Both the position numbers and the translations under genes were made by a program. Under the pieces are notes generated by a model. That model searched no databases. It was not told the origin of the DNA and was given only the letters and a program-made list of their open reading frames with translations. A stretch of DNA of 64,000 bases from positions 35,387 to 99,386 of the forward strand of contig JAFWES010000025.1 in the NCBI GenBank assembly GCA_017512805.1, read 5' to 3'. Below, piece after piece: positions 37,840-46,490 of this stretch; position 1 is the stretch's first letter; each line of letters opens with the position of its first letter. The stretch is from Clostridia bacterium. GTDB taxonomy: Bacteria; Bacillota; Clostridia; Christensenellales; Aristaeellaceae.

Positions 37840-38763
37840 TCACACCTTATCCGTGGTTTTTTCACCGAAAAGACCGGTGGGCTTCACGACCAGAATGACG
37901 ATCAGCAGCGCAAAGGTAAACGCGTCGGAGAAGATGGCCAGCCCCAGCGGTTTGGCAATGACCCCGGCCTTGAACAGAATCACGTCCAGGCCCTTGATGA
38001 TGTTCTCCATAATGCCGATGATAAACGCGCCGATCACCGCGCCGGGGATGGATCCGATGCCCCCGAACACTGCCGCCACAAAAGCCTTCAGGCCGGGCAT
38101 AGCGCCGGAGGTCTGGATGACCGTAGGATAATTGGTAAAATACAGCACACTGCCCACCCCCGCCAGGAAGGAACCGATGACAAAGGTGGTGGAGATCACG
38201 CTGTTGATCTTGATACCCATGAGCTGAGCGGTTTCGAAGTCCTTGGACACCGCCCGCATGGCCATCCCGATCTTGGTTTTATTGATCAGCGTCACCAGCG
38301 CGGCCACCAGCAGAATGACCAGCACAGGGGTTATCACCGTCACCACCTTGGTGGTTGCTCCTCCGATTTGAATGGAATTGGAGATACCCGGGATGGTGGG
38401 ATATTGCTTATTCAGTCCACCGGTGATGTACAAAACCAGGTTCTGCAGGGTGTAGCTGACGCCGATGGCGGAGATCATGGCAGACATCCTGGGGGCGGAG
38501 CGCAGAGGCTTATACGCCACCCGCTCAATGATGAAACCCACCGCCGCCGTAATCAGCAGCACCGCCGGGATGCAGACCCACAGGGGCAGACCGGAAGCGG
38601 CGATGTATACCATCACGATACCCGCCACCATGAATACGTCGCCGTGGGCGAAGTTGATCAGCCTCAGGATGCCGTACACCATCGTATACCCGATGGCGAT
38701 CAGGGCATACTGGCCTCCCACGGAGACGCCAGAGAGAAGATAGGGAAAAATGGTATTCCACAT
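37840..38763 (-). CDS. livH: Branched-chain amino acid ABC transporter permease LivH
   Basis: A 307-aa permease with about eight helices. The N-terminal SVGGQYALIAIGYTMVYGIL and LINFAHGDVFMVAG blocks are characteristic of LivH, as is AVFGGIGSIPGAVIGAF near residue 220. It is the first permease gene, 163 bp downstream of the binding-protein gene; that gap contains a hairpin and a parS site. Confidence 0.95.
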   Translation of the reverse strand: MWNTIFPYLLSGVSVGGQYALIAIGYTMVYGILRLINFAHGDVFMVAGIVMVYIAASGLPLWVCIPAVLLITAAVGFIIERVAYKPLRSAPRMSAMISAIGVSYTLQNLVLYITGGLNKQYPTIPGISNSIQIGGATTKVVTVITPVLVILLVAALVTLINKTKIGMAMRAVSKDFETAQLMGIKINSVISTTFVIGSFLAGVGSVLYFTNYPTVIQTSGAMPGLKAFVAAVFGGIGSIPGAVIGAFIIGIMENIIKGLDVILFKAGVIAKPLGLAIFSDAFTFALLIVILVVKPTGLFGEKTTDKV

Positions 38764-38819
38764 AACGGGAAAACTTCCTTTCCTTGCAGGGATTCCTGAT
38801 GCCGGGGATTCTATTGCTA

Positions 38820-38835
38820 TGTTTCACGTGAAACA
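38820..38835. promoter_or_regulatory. parS: parS chromosome-partition site (perfect)
   Basis: The 16-bp sequence TGTTTCACGTGAAACA is identical to the ParB/Spo0J parS consensus. It lies between livJ and livH, about 6 kb from the putative origin. ParB should nucleate here for origin segregation and SMC loading. Confidence 0.92.
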
Positions 38836-38860
38836 TGAACAAATCCACAGAATGAAGAAA

Positions 38861-38892
38861 CCGCGGCGGAGGCAGCTTGCCCCCGCCGCGCG
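38861..38892 (-). terminator. Hairpin between livJ and livH
   Basis: On the minus strand GCGGCGGGGGC pairs imperfectly with GCCTCCGCCGC and is followed by GGTTTCTTC. It lies just after the binding-protein gene, where such hairpins commonly reduce permease expression relative to the binding protein. Confidence 0.55.
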
Positions 38893-38925
38893 GGACTACG
38901 CAGGATTCAGGCCGTAAAAGAGAAA

Positions 38926-40089
38926 TTATTCCACGGTCTGTTCGGCCACAAACTCCCAGTCACCGGTTTCGTTGTTCACCTTCTTGACGAAAGCGGAGGT
39001 GCGGATGGCATCACCGGTTTCATCAAAGGCAATGTGCCCGGACACGCCGTCGATCTCGACGGTGGGCAGAGCCGCCATCACGGCCGCGCCATCTGTGGAG
39101 CCCGCGTCCTGCAGGGCCTTCAGGGCGGCGAAGTATCCGTCATATCCCATGCAGGTGACGCCGGCGATCATATCGTTGCCGCCGTTGTTTGTCATGGCTT
39201 CCGCGTCGCTGGCCAGCCAGGCTTTGAAGCCATCGTCAAATTCCTTGTTGGCGCCTTCCTGATAGAAGGTGGTGACGATCAGATCAATGCTGGTGCCCTT
39301 GGCAGCCGCAGCCACCACGTTGCTGTCCAGGGTGTCGCCGCCCAGGACCGGAATCGCGATCCCCTGACTGGCCGCCTGGGAAACAATCTGGGTGGAATAG
39401 GCGATGGATACGGGGCAGAAAATCAGGTCCGCGCCGTACATCTGGGCATTGCTCAGGAAGGACGTAAAGTCGGAGTTGTTGTTCTGGAAGTCATCGTGAA
39501 TAACGGTGCCGCCCAGTCCTTCGAACGCCTGCTGGAAGAAAGTGATCAGGCCCTGGTCATAGTCGTTGCCCGCTTCACCGAGGCAGTAAGCCGTCTTCGC
39601 GCCCAGCTCCTTGAAAGCATAGTTGGCCAGGACTGTTCCCTGGAAGGGATCCAGGAAGCAAACCCGGAAATAATGGCTGTTGCCCGCCGTTACCTGGGGA
39701 TTGGTACAGGTCAGGCCGATGGCGGGGATGTTGGCGTTCTTGAAGTATTCGCTGCCCGCGATGGAAACGCCGGAACCATAGGAGCCCAGCACCACGCTCA
39801 CGTTTTCGGAAACCAGCTTCTGGGCCGCGGAAGGCGCCTTGTCGGCGGAAGAGCCGTTATCCGCCATCACCAGTTCCACCTTGTAGGTGGTGCCGCCGAT
39901 TTCCACCGTAGGCTGCACAATGTTGGCATACTGGATCCCCAGCGTTTCCTGCTTGCCGCCGGCGCCGGAGTCACCGGAAGCGGGCTCGAATACGCCAATC
40001 TTGACCACCGGCAGATCCTCCGCCAGGGAGACGGCAAAGCAGCTCAGCGCCAGAATCAGCGCCAGGACGACCATCATGATTTTCTTCAT
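38926..40089 (-). CDS. livJ: Branched-chain amino acid-binding protein (type I periplasmic fold)
   Basis: A 387-aa extracellular solute-binding protein that delivers Leu/Ile/Val or related amino acids to LivHMGF. The signal peptide MKKIMMVVLALILALSCFAV ends near SLAE; the Cys does not sit in a standard lipobox, so anchoring is uncertain. Family segments are VKIGVFEPASGDSGAGG, VVLGSYGSGVSIAGSEYF and FQNNNSDFTSFLSNA. It is the first gene of the liv operon, behind a near-consensus promoter. Confidence 0.93.
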   Translation of the reverse strand: MKKIMMVVLALILALSCFAVSLAEDLPVVKIGVFEPASGDSGAGGKQETLGIQYANIVQPTVEIGGTTYKVELVMADNGSSADKAPSAAQKLVSENVSVVLGSYGSGVSIAGSEYFKNANIPAIGLTCTNPQVTAGNSHYFRVCFLDPFQGTVLANYAFKELGAKTAYCLGEAGNDYDQGLITFFQQAFEGLGGTVIHDDFQNNNSDFTSFLSNAQMYGADLIFCPVSIAYSTQIVSQAASQGIAIPVLGGDTLDSNVVAAAAKGTSIDLIVTTFYQEGANKEFDDGFKAWLASDAEAMTNNGGNDMIAGVTCMGYDGYFAALKALQDAGSTDGAAVMAALPTVEIDGVSGHIAFDETGDAIRTSAFVKKVNNETGDWEFVAEQTVE

Positions 40090-40140
40090 TTTCCTTTTCC
40101 TCCTTGGTTTTCCTTATTTCTTTTCAGAAAACTGGCTTTC

Positions 40141-40169
40141 AGTATAAACCGTTCTTGCGTCACTGACAA
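40141..40169 (-). promoter_or_regulatory. Promoter of the liv operon
   Basis: On the minus strand TTGTCA (40164-40169), a 17-bp spacer and TATACT (40141-40146), about 50 bp before livJ. Confidence 0.75.
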
Positions 40170-40202
40170 CCGAAAATACAAAAAGAAGACAAAAAGTCAG
40201 CA

Positions 40203-42830
40203 TTATTTCGCCTCAAACCAGTTGATTCCCCTGTGTACCTCCGCCACCAGGGGAACATCCAGCTTCACCACATTTTCCATTGCTTCCCGCAGCAGTTCTG
40301 CCGCCCGGTCCGCTTCCTCCGGCGGACATTCCAGCAGCAGTTCGTCGTGCACCTGCAGAATCAGACGGCTTTGCAGTTTTTCTTTTCGCAGCGCTTCATC
40401 CACCCTGACCATGGCGAGCTTGATGATGTCAGCCGCGGTGCCCTGTACCGGTGTATTCATGGCTGCCCGCTTGCCAAACTCCCGGATTGCGGCCTTGGAA
40501 CTGGTCAATTCCGGCAGATAGCGGCGTCTGTTCATCAAAGTCACCGCGTAGCCTCTGCGCGTCCCCTCGGAAACCGCTTCATCCATGAAACGCTTCACCC
40601 CAGGGTACTTTCTGAAATAGGTATCAATAAACGCTGCCGCCTCTGATCGGCTGACCCCGGTATTTCTGCTGAGCCCGAAGCCGCTGATCCCATAGATCAG
40701 CCCGAAATTCACCGCCTTTGCCCGGCTGCGGAGCTCGGGAGTAACCCATTCCAGAGGAACATCAAAGATTTCACTGGCTGTACGGGCATGAATATCTTCC
40801 CCTTTTCGGAAAGCATCCAGCAGCACGGGATCGCCCGAAAAATGAGCCATCAGCCGAAGCTCGATCTGGCTGTAGTCCGCGTCCAGCAAAATCCATCCCT
40901 CCCGGGGGATGAACACTTTTCGCAGTTCCCGGCCCTCTTCCGTGCGAACAGGAATATTCTGTAAATTCGGCTCCGAAGAAGAAAGCCGTCCCGTCGCCGT
41001 GGCCACCTGGTCAAATGTTGAGTGTACACGGCCCTCCCCGTCTACCAGGGGCAGCAGTCCCTCAACATATGTGCCATTCAGCTTTGCCAGCTGCCGGTAA
41101 CGAAGCAAAGGCTCAATAATCTCCGGGGCGGTCCAGCGCAGGTTTTCCAGCACTTCCACAGCGGTGGAATAACCGGTGGAAGTCTTTTTTCCGTGCGGCA
41201 GCTTTAACTGATCAAAAAGCACCTCGCCAAGCTGCTTTGGACTGTTGATATTAAACTCTCCTTGTCCGCAGGCTTCGATCACCTGCTTCCGGCGCTCGGT
41301 AATTTCTTTTGTATACTGCTCCCCCAGTTCCCTCAGATAGGCCGTATCCACAGCGAATCCTTCCCTTTCCATTCTGAAAAGGGTCAGGCTCAGCGGCATT
41401 TCTACTTCCGTCATCAGCGCCGTCATTCCCTCTTTTTCGATGATCTCCCGCTGTCCACAGTATAAAGAACAGACGGCGCAGGCATCCTCTGTTCCATCGG
41501 GAGAAAGCGCTTTCAGGGAATAGCTCTTTTCCTGGGGATTCATCAGATAAGCCCCCAGCATGGTATCCCAGGCAAAATCTTTCGGCAGCGGCAGCTTCAG
41601 ATCTGCCAGTATATGCAGCAAACCTTTTCCATCGTGAATAACCAGCTTCTTACCTCCCAGGTATTTCAGCGTCCAGCTCAAAGCCTCCGCCCGATCCGCC
41701 CCGGGCGTCAGCAGGTCTCCGCCCAGCGGAATCCTCATGCGGGATCCGCTTTCCTCCGCCAGGGTCAGTTCCCCTTCAGATTCGTACAGGCACAGGATCA
41801 TTCCCTTTCGGGCCTTCATCCAGGTTTCGACACCTTCTTCCGTGACGGTCTCCGACCAGTCTCCGAAGGAAAGCGCTTTGATTTTTTGTCTTTTTTCCGG
41901 TCCATCCTGTGCATCGGAACCCGCTGGGATGGGCTTCTTTTCCCGCTCTGGCGCAGCCTCTCCTTTAGATTCTTCTCTGTTTCCGCCAATGCGGGCAATA
42001 ATGGCATTAAGCCTGAGTTTTTTTAACGCGGGAATGCTTTTTTCCCAGTCCGGCACCCTGCATTCCTCCGGATTAAAATTCACCGGCGCGTCCCGGTGAA
42101 TTCTGGCCAGCTCCTTGCAAAAGCGGGCCTGATCCGCCCACGTGACCAGTTTTTCGCCCAATTTTCCTTTCACTTCTGAGGCATGAGCCAACACTTCCTC
42201 CAGCGTTCCGTACTGCTGCAGGAGCTTCACCGCGGTCTTGTCCCCGACCCCCGGAACGCCCGGAATATGATCGCTTGAATCTCCCGCCAGTCCTTTCCAG
42301 TCCGTCACCTGAGCCGGGGTAAAGCCGTACTCCTCCATCACCTTTTCCGGAGTAAAGCGGATGGTTTCACTGATGCCCTTGCGGGTAAACATCAGCTCCG
42401 TTCCGTCCCCCACCAACTGCAGCGCATCCCTGTCCCCCGTCAAAAGCAGAGGATGAAGACCAGCCTCCAACCCCTTCAAGGACAAAGTTCCCAGTAAATC
42501 ATCCGCTTCCCAGCCCTCCAGGCCGAACCGTTTGATTCCCATTTCGTCCAACAGCGTGCGAACGGTGCTCAGCTGCTGGATCAATTCAGGGGGCGTTGCC
42601 TGACGGCCCGCTTTATAGTCCGCGTATATTTTATGACGGAAGGTAGGCCCGTGCTCATCAAAACAAATCGCCAGGTACGCGGCCTCTTCCTCCCGCACCG
42701 CCTTGAGCAGCATGGAAAGAAAACCGTAAATTGCATTTGTATATACGCCATCGGCATCCATCAGGGGAAGAGCATGAAAAGCCCGATGGATCAGGCTGTT
42801 TCCGTCCACAATCAAAAACGTTTTATCCAT
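40203..42830 (-). CDS. polA: DNA polymerase I
   Basis: An 875-aa repair and Okazaki-fragment polymerase. The N-terminal 5'-3' exonuclease domain (residues 1-290) has FLIVDGNSLIHRAFHA, CFDEHGPTFRHKIYADYKAG and GWEADDLLG. The middle domain lacks the paired acidic residues of a proofreading exonuclease (LCLYESEG where DxE is expected), as in Bacillus and Taq enzymes. The polymerase motifs are intact: DADYSQIELRLMAHFSGD, KAVNFGLIYG and QVHDELLLEC. I chose the ATG at 42828-42830, followed by DKTFLIVDG. It is divergent from rimO. Confidence 0.96.
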   Translation of the reverse strand: MDKTFLIVDGNSLIHRAFHALPLMDADGVYTNAIYGFLSMLLKAVREEEAAYLAICFDEHGPTFRHKIYADYKAGRQATPPELIQQLSTVRTLLDEMGIKRFGLEGWEADDLLGTLSLKGLEAGLHPLLLTGDRDALQLVGDGTELMFTRKGISETIRFTPEKVMEEYGFTPAQVTDWKGLAGDSSDHIPGVPGVGDKTAVKLLQQYGTLEEVLAHASEVKGKLGEKLVTWADQARFCKELARIHRDAPVNFNPEECRVPDWEKSIPALKKLRLNAIIARIGGNREESKGEAAPEREKKPIPAGSDAQDGPEKRQKIKALSFGDWSETVTEEGVETWMKARKGMILCLYESEGELTLAEESGSRMRIPLGGDLLTPGADRAEALSWTLKYLGGKKLVIHDGKGLLHILADLKLPLPKDFAWDTMLGAYLMNPQEKSYSLKALSPDGTEDACAVCSLYCGQREIIEKEGMTALMTEVEMPLSLTLFRMEREGFAVDTAYLRELGEQYTKEITERRKQVIEACGQGEFNINSPKQLGEVLFDQLKLPHGKKTSTGYSTAVEVLENLRWTAPEIIEPLLRYRQLAKLNGTYVEGLLPLVDGEGRVHSTFDQVATATGRLSSSEPNLQNIPVRTEEGRELRKVFIPREGWILLDADYSQIELRLMAHFSGDPVLLDAFRKGEDIHARTASEIFDVPLEWVTPELRSRAKAVNFGLIYGISGFGLSRNTGVSRSEAAAFIDTYFRKYPGVKRFMDEAVSEGTRRGYAVTLMNRRRYLPELTSSKAAIREFGKRAAMNTPVQGTAADIIKLAMVRVDEALRKEKLQSRLILQVHDELLLECPPEEADRAAELLREAMENVVKLDVPLVAEVHRGINWFEAK

Positions 42831-42887
42831 CCCTTTTTCCTTTCTTTCGAAGCAATTCTGTTGATGATTTCTCCGAAAAGCCCTTCT

Positions 42888-42916
42888 ATTATAAATTGTT
42901 TTCTTTTTGCTGTCCA
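42888..42916 (-). promoter_or_regulatory. Promoter of polA
   Basis: On the minus strand TGGACA (42911-42916), a 17-bp spacer and a perfect TATAAT (42888-42893). Confidence 0.75.
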
Positions 42917-42929
42917 TTCTTTTCATTCT

Positions 42930-42957
42930 TTGCAAATTTTCAATTTCATGTTATACT
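42930..42957 (+). promoter_or_regulatory. Promoter of rimO-pgsA
   Basis: TTGCAA (42930-42935), a 16-bp spacer and TATACT (42952-42957), back to back with the polA promoter. Confidence 0.6.
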
Positions 42958-42989
42958 CTTTCCTGTTCATGAAGGAGGTTCTTTTTTTG

Positions 42990-44306
42990 ATGGCATATAC
43001 CGTTGGCGCAATATCCCTGGGCTGCAATAAAAACCGGGTGGATACAGAAACCGCCCTGGGCCTTCTGAAAGACAGAGGATATGCTTTTACCCCCGATCCG
43101 GAACAGGCGGATATTCTGTTGGTGAATACCTGCGGATTCATCGATCCCGCCAAGGAAGAATCCATTAATACTATCCTGGACATGGCGAAATACAAGGAAA
43201 CGGGCCGGTGCCGTCTGCTGGTGGTCACAGGCTGCCTGGCTCAGCGTTATGAAAAGGATCTGATGCGGGAAATTCCTGAAATCGATCTGCTGCTGGGTGT
43301 CAATCAGTATCAGGCTCTGCCTGAAATGATTGAAAAAGCCCTTTCCGGAAAGCGCATTCACTCCTGTCAGGATAATTATTCCTATTTCGAACAGAAAAGA
43401 GTCCTGACGACTCCTTTCTATTCCGCGTATATCCGCATCGGGGAAGGCTGTTCCAACCGGTGTACCTTTTGCGCGATCCCCCTGATCCGCGGCCCGTATC
43501 GCAGCCGAGAAAAAGAAGCAATCCTGAAGGAAGCACAGGAGCTTGTTTCCGGAGGCGTCCGGGAATTGATTCTGGTCGCCCAGGATACCACCCGATGGGG
43601 AACCGATCAGGGAGGAAAATCACGGCTTCCGGAACTCATGCGGGAGATCGCGGCCATTCCCGGAGTAGAATGGCTTCGCGTACTGTACTGTTATCCCGAT
43701 GAAACCGATGAAGAGCTGCTGGATCTGTTGGCCGATACTCCCAATATCTGCCCCTATTTGGATATTCCCATTCAGCATATTAGCAGCCAGGTCCTCCGCA
43801 GGATGCATCGGCTTGGCACACGGGAAGATATCCTTCGGTGCGTAGAACAAGCGAAGAAACGGGGCCTGACCCTGCGGACGACCGTGATGACCGGCTTTCC
43901 CGGAGAAACGGAAGCTCAATTTCAGGAATTGCTTTCCTTTATTCGGGAGGCGGAGTTTGATCGGCTTGGCGCTTTTGCATACTCCCCCGAGGAAGGAACC
44001 CCCGCTGCCAGAATGGCGGACCAGATTCCCGAAGAAATCAAAGCGGAGCGTCTGGATCAAATCATGACGCTTCAAAGAAGCATTTCTCTAAAGCGTAACC
44101 TGCTTCGGGTCGGTTCCGTTGAGAAGGTGCTGGTAACCGACCTGCGGGAAGACGGGACGGGCCTGGGCCGCAGCAGTCATGAAGCACCCGAAACCGACGG
44201 GGAAATCCTGTTCCGCTTCAAAGAACGCGCTCCAAAGATCGGATCCTTTATCCAGGTTCGGCTCACGGACGCCGAACCCTACGACCTGATAGGAGAATCA
44301 TTATGA
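42990..44306 (+). CDS. rimO: Ribosomal protein uS12 methylthiotransferase
   Basis: A 438-aa radical-SAM enzyme that adds a methylthio group to an Asp of ribosomal protein S12. The N-terminal UPF0004 domain has SLGCNKNRVDTE, ILLVNTCGFI and VTGCLAQRY with its three cluster cysteines. The radical-SAM motif is EGCSNRCTFCAIP (CxxxCxxC), followed by IRGPYRSR. A TRAM domain closes the protein. The ATG at 42990 follows GAAGGAGG. The stop overlaps the pgsA start (ATGA). Confidence 0.95.
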   Translation: MAYTVGAISLGCNKNRVDTETALGLLKDRGYAFTPDPEQADILLVNTCGFIDPAKEESINTILDMAKYKETGRCRLLVVTGCLAQRYEKDLMREIPEIDLLLGVNQYQALPEMIEKALSGKRIHSCQDNYSYFEQKRVLTTPFYSAYIRIGEGCSNRCTFCAIPLIRGPYRSREKEAILKEAQELVSGGVRELILVAQDTTRWGTDQGGKSRLPELMREIAAIPGVEWLRVLYCYPDETDEELLDLLADTPNICPYLDIPIQHISSQVLRRMHRLGTREDILRCVEQAKKRGLTLRTTVMTGFPGETEAQFQELLSFIREAEFDRLGAFAYSPEEGTPAARMADQIPEEIKAERLDQIMTLQRSISLKRNLLRVGSVEKVLVTDLREDGTGLGRSSHEAPETDGEILFRFKERAPKIGSFIQVRLTDAEPYDLIGESL

Positions 44307-44833
44307 ATTGGCCTAACCGACTAAGCCTGATCCGGGTCTTTTGCATCCCGGTGATTACTGCGCTTCTGTATATCCCCACAACCTGGGTAAAATGGGTTTC
44401 AGCCGCCCTTTTTGGTCTGGCCTGTCTGACGGATTTTCTCGACGGATACCTGGCACGGAAAAACCATTGGATCACCGATTTCGGAAAGTTCATCGATCCT
44501 GTGGCCGATAAACTGCTGGTATTATCCACGATGGTGATGCTGGTACACCTTCAGCTTGTGCCCGCGTGGCTGCTGATTTTGATTTTAGCCCGGGAACTGA
44601 GCGTCGACGGGCTGCGGCTTGTAGCGATGACCAAAGGGTTGGTTATTGCCGCCGGTTCCCTTGGAAAAATCAAAACCTTCAGCCAGATGCTGCTTATCCT
44701 AGCGCTTCTGATTTTGCGTATTCCTCTGTTTTCTGCCTGGTACGGGATCATTGCCGGAATCTGGATCGCGGGAATCACACTTATCAGCGGAGTTGATTAT
44801 TTCCGACGGAACCTCTCCGTGATCCTGGGGTAA
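44303..44833 (+). CDS. pgsA: CDP-diacylglycerol-glycerol-3-phosphate 3-phosphatidyltransferase
   Basis: A 176-aa membrane enzyme of phosphatidylglycerol synthesis that makes PG-phosphate from CDP-diacylglycerol and glycerol-3-phosphate. The CDP-alcohol phosphotransferase motif is complete: DGYLAR followed by GKFIDPVADK with the two final Asp residues. The N-terminus MNWPNRLSLIRVFCIPV is typical. Four or five helices are predicted. It overlaps rimO by 4 bp, a common gene pair in Firmicutes, and its end borders the left DnaA-box cluster. Confidence 0.94.
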   Translation: MNWPNRLSLIRVFCIPVITALLYIPTTWVKWVSAALFGLACLTDFLDGYLARKNHWITDFGKFIDPVADKLLVLSTMVMLVHLQLVPAWLLILILARELSVDGLRLVAMTKGLVIAAGSLGKIKTFSQMLLILALLILRIPLFSAWYGIIAGIWIAGITLISGVDYFRRNLSVILG

Positions 44834-44834
44834 A

Positions 44835-45165
44835 TTCACAGTTTTTCCACTGAATTGTTTTATCCACATGAATTTTTTCCACAGCTTGTTAAGTCTGTGG
44901 ATTCAGTGGATAAGAACCGCGGTAAAGGATTGATCGGGTGAATGCGAAATGCTCTCAGAAACGGAAAAAGCCGGTTTTTGAGATAAAAGAGGTCCTTTTT
45001 CAGAAAGCATCCGAACAGGAAGAATGGCTTCTTGTGGATAAAAGGAATTCTTTTCCACATTGCAATTCACATGCGGATTCCTTTTATGACAGCGATTTCC
45101 GAGGTTTTCCACTGTTTCCACACCACCTATAACGACGACGATTATATTTATTTAACATATACGAA
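44835..45165. other. oriC: Left part of putative oriC (DnaA-box cluster)
   Basis: The 378-bp gap before dnaN has perfect DnaA boxes at 44860-44868 (TTATCCACA) and 45033-45041 (reverse). One-mismatch boxes lie at 44875-44883, 44905-44913 and 45051-45059, with weaker copies near 44842, 44896, 45107 and 45114. An AT-rich stretch at 45141-45160 (TTATATTTATTTAACATAT) could be the unwinding element. dnaN begins at 45213. Confidence 0.8.
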
Positions 45166-45212
45166 GAGTATCCGGGGAAACCTGTTTCCGGACAGAAAGG
45201 AAGGCAACACAG

Positions 45213-46328
45213 ATGAGAATCATCATGAACACCCAGGATTTACTGGAAGGATTGAATACAGTTACGAGGGCCCTGGCCGTAAGGCCGCCAAAGCAGATTT
45301 TAGAGGGCGTTTTAATTGCCGCGTCTGACGGACGAGTTTTATTGACTTGTTCCGACGGATCCCTGACGATTGAATATACAAACGCAGCAGATATACAGGA
45401 AGAAGGACAGGTGGTTCTGCCCGGACGTCTGCTGACAGATCTGATCCGGAAGCTTCCCGGAGGATCGGTGGAAATCAATGTGCAGAACCAGCGTTTGGCC
45501 CAGATCCGTTGTCATAAAACAAAGAGCAACCTCTCCGTTATGAGCGCGGATGAGTTTCCGGAATTCGGGCAGCTCCGGAAGGGGACGGAAATCAAAATTC
45601 CCCAGAACAAATTAAAGGAAATGATTTCACATGTGGTTTTTGCCATTGCCACTGATGAAACAAGGCCTATCCTGACCGGATGCCTGTTGGAGGTCTGCCG
45701 CAATGAAGCGAGGATGGTCGCTTTGGACGGATTCCGCCTCGCGATGCAAAAAACATTTCAACCTTTCGATTTACCCGACGGAAAGGAAACCGTCAAAGCG
45801 ATTATTCCCGGAAAGGTTATGACTGAGCTGAGTCGTATTCTGCCTGATGATGAGGCTTTTTGTACCCTGAAGCTGGATAATGGGCGGATGGAATGTGAGT
45901 TTTCCAATATTCGGCTGAGCTCTGTTTTGCTGGCCGGTGAGTTTATCGACTACAGGCGAATTCTACCCACCTCTTTTAAAACACAGGTTCGGGCCGATCG
46001 GGCTGCAGTACAGGACGCAATTGATCGGGCCAGCCTTATGGCCAGGGAAGGAAAAAATAATCTGATCAAAATGAGCTTCCGTCCGGGGATAATGAAAATC
46101 ACTTCCAACGCGGAGATGGGAGATGTAGAGGAAGAGTTGGAAGCGGATTTGACAGGAGATAATGTGGATATCGCATTTAACGCCAGATATCTGATCGATG
46201 TGATTCGCAATAATACGGAAGATGAAATCCATATGCATCTGAATTCCAGTGTGAGCCCATGCGTGGTCACTCCACAGGAGGGGGATTATTTCCTCTATCT
46301 GATTCTTCCGGTTCGGGTTTTCCAATAA
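45213..46328 (+). CDS. dnaN: DNA polymerase III beta subunit (sliding clamp)
   Basis: A 371-aa clamp protein made of three repeated folds. Family segments are VTRALAVRPPKQILEGVLI near the N-terminus, FAIATDETRPILTGCLLE in the middle domain, and the C-terminal SPCVVTPQEGDYFLYLILPVR that forms part of the protein-binding pocket. The dimer encircles DNA and tethers polymerase III. GAAAGGAAGG precedes the ATG. In most Firmicutes dnaN directly follows dnaA; here pgsA and an origin-like region precede it instead. Confidence 0.97.
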   Translation: MRIIMNTQDLLEGLNTVTRALAVRPPKQILEGVLIAASDGRVLLTCSDGSLTIEYTNAADIQEEGQVVLPGRLLTDLIRKLPGGSVEINVQNQRLAQIRCHKTKSNLSVMSADEFPEFGQLRKGTEIKIPQNKLKEMISHVVFAIATDETRPILTGCLLEVCRNEARMVALDGFRLAMQKTFQPFDLPDGKETVKAIIPGKVMTELSRILPDDEAFCTLKLDNGRMECEFSNIRLSSVLLAGEFIDYRRILPTSFKTQVRADRAAVQDAIDRASLMAREGKNNLIKMSFRPGIMKITSNAEMGDVEEELEADLTGDNVDIAFNARYLIDVIRNNTEDEIHMHLNSSVSPCVVTPQEGDYFLYLILPVRVFQ

Positions 46329-46433
46329 AAGAGACAGAAAAAAGTTTCATGCGCAGGTCATCTGTACTGTGTTCAGATGATTCATTCCTCTGAGCTTTCT
46401 GAATCCTTCTGTATTGAATGACCGTGAATGAAT

Positions 46434-46475
46434 GATAAAGCAGCGCGACAAGGGATAACGCGCTGCTTTATCATG
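46434..46475 (+). terminator. Strong hairpin between dnaN and recF
   Basis: GATAAAGCAGCGCG (46434-46447) pairs perfectly with CGCGCTGCTTTATC (46459-46472) around an 11-nt loop. It can terminate dnaN transcripts and ends about 5 bp before the recF ribosome binding site, so it could also limit recF expression. Confidence 0.7.
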
Positions 46476-46490
46476 GAAAGGAGCCCCTTC

